Source: Planctomycetaceae bacterium (GTDB lineage: Bacteria > Planctomycetota > Planctomycetia > Pirellulales > Lacipirellulaceae). Taken from it: DNA of 64,000 nucleotides. This document shows positions 57,251-64,000 of the stretch, in pieces. The notes under the pieces were generated by a model. That model saw only the letters and a list, made by a program, of their open reading frames with translations, was not told the origin of the DNA and ran no database searches. Each line of letters opens with the position of its first letter. Position 1 is the stretch's first letter. Location of the stretch: the NCBI GenBank assembly GCA_003233055.1, contig QIKP01000039.1:1-64000 (forward strand), given 5' to 3'. The translations under genes and the position numbers were made by a program.

Positions 57251-57952
57251 ATGGGCTTTTTAAAGACATTTTTTGACGACGTATTTGCCGACGAGCGCCC
57301 CAGCCTCGTGGTTCCGCCACCTGAAGTGAGCACCTTTGAGCAAGTCAGTGACGACGAGCTCGAGGCCCACTTGAAGATCGAGCGGTACGGCGACTTCGTT
57401 CTCACTGACGCGATCCGCCCCTCCTTTAATCTGGATGTCGTCCCGACGGCTGGATATCGCCATGATGTTTATCGTGACGAGGAGAATGGTGCCGATGTGC
57501 CCGTCTTGATGGCAGCCGTCTCTCGTGACGGAATGCTCGACCTTTTCATGGAGTTGATCGAGCAGCTAGGGCCAACGGTCGACGTGGTACTCGAAACGAG
57601 CCATGGCCATCGCTCCGGCCACCACACCGACCTCTACCGCGAACAGATCGACATGCCGATTCTTCAAAGCATCCTTTGGGACTTTGAAGACCTGCTGATG
57701 AACGACGGGTGCACGGGGATCGCTGTATTGAATCCACGGATTCCCCAGGAAGTGCAACTCGACGAACACAAGCTGCTCATCGCGTACGGTTCGGACCTCG
57801 GCGTGTATGAAAATCTCCTGAAAGAGGGCCAAATCCCTTGCCAAGACAAGATGAAATTTCTCACCGAAGCGGAGCATGTCCATTCCAGCAACGAGCGCTA
57901 CGTCGGGGAATTTGAAGAACTCAAGATGCGACTAGGGATGGACGGAGAGTAG
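57251..57952 (+). CDS. Conserved hypothetical protein
   Basis: MGFLKTFFDDVFADERPSLVVPPPEVSTFEQVSDDELEAHLKIERYGDFVL...; 233 aa, no recognised family. Confidence 0.75.
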   Translation: MGFLKTFFDDVFADERPSLVVPPPEVSTFEQVSDDELEAHLKIERYGDFVLTDAIRPSFNLDVVPTAGYRHDVYRDEENGADVPVLMAAVSRDGMLDLFMELIEQLGPTVDVVLETSHGHRSGHHTDLYREQIDMPILQSILWDFEDLLMNDGCTGIAVLNPRIPQEVQLDEHKLLIAYGSDLGVYENLLKEGQIPCQDKMKFLTEAEHVHSSNERYVGEFEELKMRLGMDGE

Positions 57953-57967
57953 TTCGAGGGTGGGTAG

Positions 57968-58014
57968 CCGACGAGCTACGCCTCGTCGAAAAGGAATAAG
58001 CTACACCTCGTCGG
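57968..58014. repeat. REP-like hairpin plus degenerate second copy at 3' ends of convergent genes
   Basis: CCGACGAGCTACGCCTCGTCGA (57968-57989) and aataagctacacctcgtcgg (57995-58014). Confidence 0.8.
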
Positions 58015-58537
58015 CACCAGGCCGACCCTCCCCTTTCCGACGCTCCCATTTCTCCAGCGTCACGGCATATTCGTTCCGCGCATCGGCTGGGTAGTCGGTC
58101 GACTCGACCTGCCGCCAGTCGTGGAGGTCGAGCTCGGGGAGCCAGGCATCGCCCTCGGGACTCGCAAGCACCCGCGTTCGATAGAGTCGGTCGGCTCGGG
58201 GGAGCGCCTGCCGGTAGACCTCGGCCCCGCCGACCACGAAGAGCTCGCTACGGTCCATCGTGGTGGTCGGGACCAGAGCGATCGCTTCGTCCCAATTCCT
58301 GGCGACACGAACGCTCTCCTCGCTCACCAAGAAATCAGCCTGCCGTGTGAGAACGATCGACACGCGCCCAGGCAGCGGGCGGCCGATCGACTCGTACGTC
58401 TTGCGGCCCATCACCAAGGCATGGCCCATCGTCAGCGTTTTGAATCGCTTCAGATCGCCCGAGAGCCGCCATGGCAGCCCCCCGCTCCGACCGATGACTC
58501 GGTTTTCAGCAACGGCAACCACGAGAGAGAGGAGCAT
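58001..58537 (-). CDS. folA: Dihydrofolate reductase
   Basis: MLLSLVVAVAENRVIGRSGGLPWRLSGDLKRFKTLTMGHALVMGRKTYESIGRPLPGR; ORF upstream of 58537 is repeat-encoded. Confidence 0.95.
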   Translation of the reverse strand: MLLSLVVAVAENRVIGRSGGLPWRLSGDLKRFKTLTMGHALVMGRKTYESIGRPLPGRVSIVLTRQADFLVSEESVRVARNWDEAIALVPTTTMDRSELFVVGGAEVYRQALPRADRLYRTRVLASPEGDAWLPELDLHDWRQVESTDYPADARNEYAVTLEKWERRKGEGRPGADEV

Positions 58538-58579
58538 GAGGGAGGAGGGAGGAGGGAGGAGGGAGGAGGGAGGAGGGAG
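58538..58579. repeat. Heptanucleotide tandem repeat (GAGGGAG)6 directly abutting the folA start codon
   Basis: Six perfect copies, 42 bp, immediately 5' of ATG on the coding strand as (CTCCCTC)6. Confidence 0.97.
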
Positions 58580-58620
58580 CGACTGGCGATTCCTTTTCGC
58601 CGGTCCTTTGCAGCTCGTCG

Positions 58621-59415
58621 TTACACCGCAATAGGAGCGGGGATGCGGGGATGGGGATCGTAGCCGTTGAGCTGAAAATGTTCGTAACGGAAATCGAAGA
58701 GCGACTTGACCGATGCGTCGAGCTGCATCGTTGGGAGGGGGTGCGGGTCGCGGGCGAGCTGGGTGCGGGCTTGCTCGATATGGTTTTCGTAGAGGTGGGC
58801 ATCGCCAAGGGTGTGGATCAATTCGCCACACGCCAGGCCGGTCACTTGGGCGATCATCATCGTCAGTAGCGCATAAGAGGCGATGTTGAAGGGGACGCCG
58901 AGAAACACATCCGCACTACGCTGATACAATTGGCACGACAGCTTTCCATCCGCCACGTAGAACTGAAACAGCAAGTGGCAAGGAGGAAGCGCCATCTTCG
59001 GCAAGTCGGCCGGGTTCCAGGCGGTGACGATCAGCCGACGGGAATCAGGATTCGTCCGTATCTGCTCGACCACGCCGGCCATCTGGTCGATCACGCGCCC
59101 ATCCCCACACTCCCAAGCCCGCCACTGCCGACCGTAGACTGGCCCCAGTTCGCCATCGTCGCCCGCCCATTCGTCCCAAATCGTCACCCCGTTTTCGTTC
59201 AGTCCCCGCACATTCGTATCGCCGGCCAGAAACCAAAGTAGCTCGTGAAGAATCGACCGCGTGTGGACTTTCTTGGTGGTCACCAGCGGAAACCCCCTCT
59301 CCAAATCAAACCGCATCTGATGTCCAAACAGACTCCGAGTCCCCGTACCGGTCCGGTCGGCTTTGGGGGTTCCCTCTTCGAGAACGCGGCGGAGGAGTTG
59401 TAGGTACTGTTGCAT
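58621..59415 (-). CDS. thyA: Thymidylate synthase
   Basis: [93 protein letters not shown]. Confidence 0.98.
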   Translation of the reverse strand: MQQYLQLLRRVLEEGTPKADRTGTGTRSLFGHQMRFDLERGFPLVTTKKVHTRSILHELLWFLAGDTNVRGLNENGVTIWDEWAGDDGELGPVYGRQWRAWECGDGRVIDQMAGVVEQIRTNPDSRRLIVTAWNPADLPKMALPPCHLLFQFYVADGKLSCQLYQRSADVFLGVPFNIASYALLTMMIAQVTGLACGELIHTLGDAHLYENHIEQARTQLARDPHPLPTMQLDASVKSLFDFRYEHFQLNGYDPHPRIPAPIAV

Positions 59416-59437
59416 GGTGCGGGCGTCCCGTTGCCTT

Positions 59438-59701
59438 TTAGCTTTTCGCGAGCAGTTCTTCGACTAATTTTGCGAGCATCGCCGGGTCGTCCTGTTGGCG
59501 TAGGTAGTCAATGCGGTCTTGCTTGAGGCCAAGCTTTTCGAGGGCACCGATGATGTACTTCCACTGCTTCTCGCGACCTTTTCCCTCGGCGAGGTAAAGC
59601 TCCGTCACGAGTTCGCTTAGCCTCTGGAGCGAGACCGCTTCGCGATTGTCGTAGTAGCCCTTGATGATCTTCTGCTGATGCTTGGAATACTGCTTTGCCA
59701 T
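59438..59701 (-). CDS. Conserved hypothetical protein (87 aa)
   Basis: [58 protein letters not shown]; coherent helical protein. Confidence 0.7.
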   Translation of the reverse strand: MAKQYSKHQQKIIKGYYDNREAVSLQRLSELVTELYLAEGKGREKQWKYIIGALEKLGLKQDRIDYLRQQDDPAMLAKLVEELLAKS

Positions 59702-59880
59702 GGATTGATTCGAGTATGCGGGATTCGCGGGAAAACCATGAGTTTATCCGCCTCAGCAGGAGCGGGGAAGTGGGATGCGGGATTTGACACCTTGCGCTCG
59801 TGCCAGGATGCTAGGGGAGGTGGCGAGTGGCCCTGCATTCTCCCCCATCCCCCAGATTCCTCCCGCGAAACATTCCTCCC

Positions 59881-60204
59881 ATGAAACAGATCATTGCTAT
59901 CGTCAAACCTTTTCTTGTCGAGAAGATTCTCGACCATCTCCGTCGTGCGCCGCTCGAAGCGGTGGAAGTCGCGGAGGTCAAGGGCTTCGGCAAACAGAAA
60001 AGTTATCTCGACCATTACACCGACAGCGAATACACGCACGCCTTCTTGCCAAAAGTAGAAATCACGCTGTGGGTCGACGATGCCCGGGCCGACGAGGTGG
60101 TTAGCAAAGTGGTCGAGGTCGCTCGCACCGGTCGAATGGGAGACGGAAAAATAATGGTCTTGCCAGCCGAGTCGTACGAACGGGTGATTTCGATCGACCC
60201 GTAG
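59881..60204 (+). CDS. Divergent PII-family signal protein (second paralogue)
   Basis: MKQIIAIVKPFLVEKILDHLRRAPLEAVEVAEVKGFGKQKSYLDHYTDSEYTHAFLPKVEITLWV...ARTGRMGDGKIMVLPAESYERVISIDP. Confidence 0.93.
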   Translation: MKQIIAIVKPFLVEKILDHLRRAPLEAVEVAEVKGFGKQKSYLDHYTDSEYTHAFLPKVEITLWVDDARADEVVSKVVEVARTGRMGDGKIMVLPAESYERVISIDP

Positions 60205-60297
60205 AACAGCTGGCCTCCCGGTCTCTCGAAGGGAACCATTCACGGAAGCCAAGCCGTCTGGAGCAACGCGGAGGCGCGCAAAGCAGTGCAAAGGAAT

Positions 60298-60319
60298 CCG
60301 ACGAGGCGTAGCTCGTCGG
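60298..60319 (-). repeat. REP-like hairpin CCGACGAG-GCGTAG-CTCGTCGG (inverted copy)
   Basis: Exact reverse complement of the 46027 copy; lies between convergent PII-2 and glnE. Confidence 0.88.
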
Positions 60320-60379
60320 CTAGAGGGGTAGCTGACAACAGACAACCAACCACGGCCAACATGGTTGTCGGATTTCGTT

Positions 60380-63300
60380 CTACGAACGGGCGGCGGCGTC
60401 AAATTGCTGGTCGAACCGTTTTCGCGTTTCGACAAACAAATCGAGCGCCTCTTTCTCGAGCGCCGATGCGTCGGGAGCACCCAGCAAAAAGGCCAGCTTT
60501 TCGAGTTCCTGAGAGTCGGTCGGCAACTCATGGCGACCGGTAGCGTTCATCAGGCGGATGCGGGCTTCGACGTTGCGCTGAAACCGATAGCTCCTGCTGA
60601 AAAACGCGGCATCGTCCGAGGACAAGTATCCTGCTGCATCGAGTGCATCGATCGCGGCAAGGGTACCGGGAACGCGGAGGCTCTGGTCGTCGTGGGCATA
60701 CCGGAGCTGGAGCATCTGTACCAAGAATTCCGTGTCGACGGTCCCGCCGCGTCCCCTCTTTAGATTGCGATCGCTGGCCGATTGTTCGAGGCGATGTCGC
60801 ATGGCACGAATTTCTTCCGCCTGTTCGCAAGACCACTCGGGGCCGAACGCCGCCGCGTGGACAGCCTGCATCGCGTATTTGGCAGCCTCGGGAGTCCCAT
60901 AGATGACGCGTGCCTTGCAAAGAGCCTGTCGCTCCCAGAGCTGCGCTTTTCCCGACTGGAAGTAACGAAGAAATCCATCGATTGGCACCGCGAGCGAGCC
61001 GCTCTTGCCGGTCGGTCGCAATCTCGCATCGACCTCGTAGAGCCGGCCGTAGGGACCGATACGGCTGGCCTGCTTGATGATGCGCTGGGCCAGTTCGCTG
61101 AAGTAATGGCTATGGGAGGTCCCTCCCCCTTGGTCTCCGCCATCGGTGGTTCCTTCCGCCTCGTAGAGAAATACCAAATCGAGGTCGCTGTGGTAGTTGG
61201 GCTCACGGCCCCCCAATTTCCCCAGCGCGAGGATCACCAACCCACATCGGCTTCCAGCCCGATCGGCCAGATTGAACCGAAGGCGTCCCAGCCCGCTATC
61301 GGGCGTTTCGTTGTCCGAAGGAGGGGCGATCGTCGGTTCGCCCCACTTCTTTGCGAGCTTCTCTTTTTCGTACTCGGTAATCTGCCGGAGACAGGCTTGG
61401 GCAATGTCGGCGAGGCTAACATGAGTCTGGCGGATGTCGTCTTTGCCCAAAATATCACGAACGCCGACTCGCAGATGGTGGGCATCCTTAAAGCTATGAA
61501 GGATCGGGTCGAGATCTTCCGCTCCTTGCACGAGTTCATCGAGAGCCTCCTCGACCGCCATTTGCGGAGGCAAACTATCAACGAGCAGGCTGTCCATCAG
61601 CTCATCGATCATTCCAGGATTACTCGTGAGGAGACTCGCCAAATAAGGGCAAGCCGCACAGAGCGTGACGTAAAGATGAAGCGATGGCCGGTTCGTGCGA
61701 AAAAGCTCCCACAGCGACGCCTTCCCGCCAAGCGAATCGCTCACGCGGCTCAAATTCATCAGCGTCGCGTCCGGCTCGGGGGCTTCGGAAATCGCGGTAA
61801 GCAATCCGGGGGCGATCGCCGCCAGGAAGTGTCGGCACCGGCGGGTCGACAGGTACCGAATCTTCTCTGTCGCAAGGGCCATCAAATTTTCGTACGCGGC
61901 TTGGACATTCTCAAAGGGATATTTCCCGAGGACTTCCGCAATCCTTTCTTGGCTAGGAGCGGGGTCGTTGACCAAATCGACTTCGGGCTCCGAAGTTTCC
62001 AAGTCGTCGAAAGCGTTGTGCAGGAGATGGTTCAGTATTTTTCGGTTCTGTTCGGTCCGCTCCCGATGGTCTTCCTCAAACGCCGCCAGGGCCGACTGCT
62101 CGATCGTCGGCCGGAATCCCATCCGAATGGCGACCTTCCGAAGTTCGTTCGGGTCTTCCGGCAACGTGTGCGTTTGCAAGTCGAACATGATTTGGAGGCG
62201 ATGCTCGAGCTTCCGTAAGGTGCGGTAGTTTTCCTCCAAAATCGTCCGTTCTTGGTTGCTGAGGCATCCGGCCTGCTCGAGGAGGGCGATTGCCTCGAGC
62301 GTGTTGCCGGTCCGCACTTCGGGCAGCGCGCCGCCATTGAGAAGCTGGAGGAACTGGATGACGAATTCGATATCGCGGATGCCTCCGATGCCGGTCTTCA
62401 CGTCGAGCTTGTGGCCACCGGCGCTTTGGGTCCGATTTTCGATCTGACGCTTAATGGTTCGAATGCCCGTGATATCCGCAAGCGTCAGGTAGCGGCGGTA
62501 AATCCATGGCTGGAGTTCGGCGAGCAGCGACTGCCCCAAGTGGATATCGCCGGCAATCGCTCGGGCTTTGATAAAGGCTTGCCGTTCCCAGGTACGGCCT
62601 TGCACGTCGTAGTAGGTCCGAGCGCGCGCTCGGCTGATACAGACCGGGCCGCGGGAGCCCTCGGGGCGCAGTCGAAGGTCGACGCGGTAGACGACCCCTA
62701 GGTCGGTCGGTTCGGTCAGGAGTTTGACCATGTCGCGCGAAAGCCGCTCGAAGAATTCCTGATTCGAGGTGGCCCGACGCCCGTTGGTTTGGCCCTCTCC
62801 TTCGTAGAGGAGGATCAAGTCGATGTCGCTGGAATAGTTCAACTCCAGTCCTCCCAGCTTACCCAACGCAAGGACCGTAAACTGGGCCCGCCGGTCCTCG
62901 AACTGCGGGACGCCCATTTTTTCTTCCAGGGCGCGACTGGCGAACCGAAACACGGCCTCGACCGAGGCGTCGGCGACGAACGAAATTTGCCTCGAGATGG
63001 TGGTGATCGGCTGCTCTCGGACGATGTCTCCGTAAGCAATCCGCAAGGTCTCTCGACACTTAAAGAGCCTTAGGATGGCCATCGCATCGTTCGGACGCGA
63101 AACCGAGAGGATCTCCTCGACCAGTTCTTGAACCAACAGCTCGCGCGCGACCGGCTGCCCCTCGGTCATTCGCAGCAGGTCGTACGCTTCGTTCTCCACG
63201 ACGAGAAAATCGCTCAGGTACTGGCTCGTCGAGAAGAGGGCCAGCAGCCTCGGCAAGGCTTCTGGATCGCGCTCAAACAGCGCGGTCGTGGCAAGGGGGT

Positions 63301-63541
63301 TTCGCGAAGCGACAACGAACCGCCCAAGATTGTTCCACGCCATGTCGGCGTCGGCAAGCCGAGGAGCGGCAGCGGCAAATTGTTCGCAAAGGTTCGCCAA
63401 GAGGTCGAGCGTGACCCCCGCCTCCGCCATCTTCCACAAGTTGGCGTAACTCGCACTAGAATTCTTCAGCCGAAGCGACGCCATCCATCGCGCGCCGCTG
63501 GCAGGCTGGTCGAGGTACTGACGAAGGAGTTCGGTTTTCAT
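60380..63541 (-). CDS. glnE: Bifunctional glutamine-synthetase adenylyltransferase/deadenylylase
   Basis: Two nucleotidyltransferase motifs: ALGKLGGLELNYSSDIDLILLYE and ALGKLGGREPNYHSDLDLVFLYE; GGIRDIEFVIQFLQL. Confidence 0.96.
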   Translation of the reverse strand: MKTELLRQYLDQPASGARWMASLRLKNSSASYANLWKMAEAGVTLDLLANLCEQFAAAAPRLADADMAWNNLGRFVVASRNPLATTALFERDPEALPRLLALFSTSQYLSDFLVVENEAYDLLRMTEGQPVARELLVQELVEEILSVSRPNDAMAILRLFKCRETLRIAYGDIVREQPITTISRQISFVADASVEAVFRFASRALEEKMGVPQFEDRRAQFTVLALGKLGGLELNYSSDIDLILLYEGEGQTNGRRATSNQEFFERLSRDMVKLLTEPTDLGVVYRVDLRLRPEGSRGPVCISRARARTYYDVQGRTWERQAFIKARAIAGDIHLGQSLLAELQPWIYRRYLTLADITGIRTIKRQIENRTQSAGGHKLDVKTGIGGIRDIEFVIQFLQLLNGGALPEVRTGNTLEAIALLEQAGCLSNQERTILEENYRTLRKLEHRLQIMFDLQTHTLPEDPNELRKVAIRMGFRPTIEQSALAAFEEDHRERTEQNRKILNHLLHNAFDDLETSEPEVDLVNDPAPSQERIAEVLGKYPFENVQAAYENLMALATEKIRYLSTRRCRHFLAAIAPGLLTAISEAPEPDATLMNLSRVSDSLGGKASLWELFRTNRPSLHLYVTLCAACPYLASLLTSNPGMIDELMDSLLVDSLPPQMAVEEALDELVQGAEDLDPILHSFKDAHHLRVGVRDILGKDDIRQTHVSLADIAQACLRQITEYEKEKLAKKWGEPTIAPPSDNETPDSGLGRLRFNLADRAGSRCGLVILALGKLGGREPNYHSDLDLVFLYEAEGTTDGGDQGGGTSHSHYFSELAQRIIKQASRIGPYGRLYEVDARLRPTGKSGSLAVPIDGFLRYFQSGKAQLWERQALCKARVIYGTPEAAKYAMQAVHAAAFGPEWSCEQAEEIRAMRHRLEQSASDRNLKRGRGGTVDTEFLVQMLQLRYAHDDQSLRVPGTLAAIDALDAAGYLSSDDAAFFSRSYRFQRNVEARIRLMNATGRHELPTDSQELEKLAFLLGAPDASALEKEALDLFVETRKRFDQQFDAAARS

Positions 63542-63800
63542 GGTTGTCGAGGGGAGTTGTTTTCGCTAAGCGATGTCCTCCAGTAGGATCGCTGCCAATG
63601 CTTCACGGGCTGTCGTAAGTGCCGTATTGCACTCAAAACGACAGCATGGGCATTGTACACGAGAAAGGCCAGGAAGTGGCTGCCCGAATCTATAGGCGAA
63701 GCAAGACCGCCGCCGATGCAGAACAGATCGCCAACTCCATTGCCAACAACAGCATCGACTCCGAGCTTACAAAGCGTTAGCCTCGCCTATCTCGTCTACT

Positions 63801-64000
63801 TCACTCCAGCGTTACCAACTCTGCCCCCACGTGCTGCGTTACCACCGTTCCGAAGAGCGTGTGCACGTTCGCGTCGTAGATAGCGATCGGCATCGTCTGG
63901 CCAACCTGCCGGCGGTTGCCGTCGAACACCACGATCCGGTCGCACATCGTTCGGCCAATGAGCTGCACCAGCGGCCCGTTGTCCTCCGCCGATGGACTCT
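63801..64000 (-). CDS. miaB: MiaB-type methylthiotransferase, C-terminal TRAM domain (truncated by window edge)
   Basis: Reverse strand reads SPSAEDNGPLVQLIGRTMCDRIVVFDGNRRQVGQTMPIAIYDANVHTLFGTVVTQHVGAELVTLE*. Confidence 0.8.
   Translation of the reverse strand, partial: SPSAEDNGPLVQLIGRTMCDRIVVFDGNRRQVGQTMPIAIYDANVHTLFGTVVTQHVGAELVTLE

Noticed and set aside
58538-58831. N-terminal extension of the folA ORF (PPPSSLLPPPSSL)
   Set aside because: Encoded by the 7-bp repeat and overlapping thyA; canonical DHFR starts at 58537.
60782-62218. 478-aa + strand ORF
   Set aside because: Antisense shadow of glnE; composition is that of a reverse-complement frame.

Overview
The window is about 64 kb of high-GC bacterial chromosome. 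I infer Planctomycetota (Pirellulales-like) from gene content: MoxR/DUF58/BatA-type/VWA cluster, prenyltransferase-repeat + DUF4159 protein, ComB, Fae, and abundant intergenic repeats. It is mostly housekeeping genes, about 45 supportable CDSs plus one tRNA-Arg. They include rnhA, priA, nadD, ychF, glyS, comB, ubiE/menG, ubiX, a DEAD-box helicase, ino1-like, an aromatic/aspartate aminotransferase, glgA, dgkA, an LptD-like outer-membrane protein, fae, larB, folA, thyA, a truncated miaB, and a nitrogen-control region (glnD-glnB-amtB, then a second PII gene and glnE). A truncated IS3-type transposase lies at the left edge. I saw no CRISPR array, prophage or obvious defence island. The most interesting signals are: (1) a dispersed 22-nt hairpin repeat (CCGACGAG-CTACGC-CTCGTCGG) whose stems show compensatory changes and which sits mainly just 3' of genes; (2) two heptanucleotide tandem repeats directly upstream of small genes, including six perfect copies abutting the folA ATG; (3) a divergent second PII protein that keeps Tyr51 but lacks the usual C-terminal RxR motif; (4) an ExeA-like ATPase / ParA-CpaE-like ATPase with a Lys-less P-loop / membrane protein module; (5) two tandem DUF697-like GTPases downstream of a MoxR-Bat-type cluster; (6) an isolated Fae; (7) a XylR/AraC-like C-terminal gene remnant; and (8) composite, nested intergenic repeats. 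All functional assignments are from reading the translated sequences; no searches were run.
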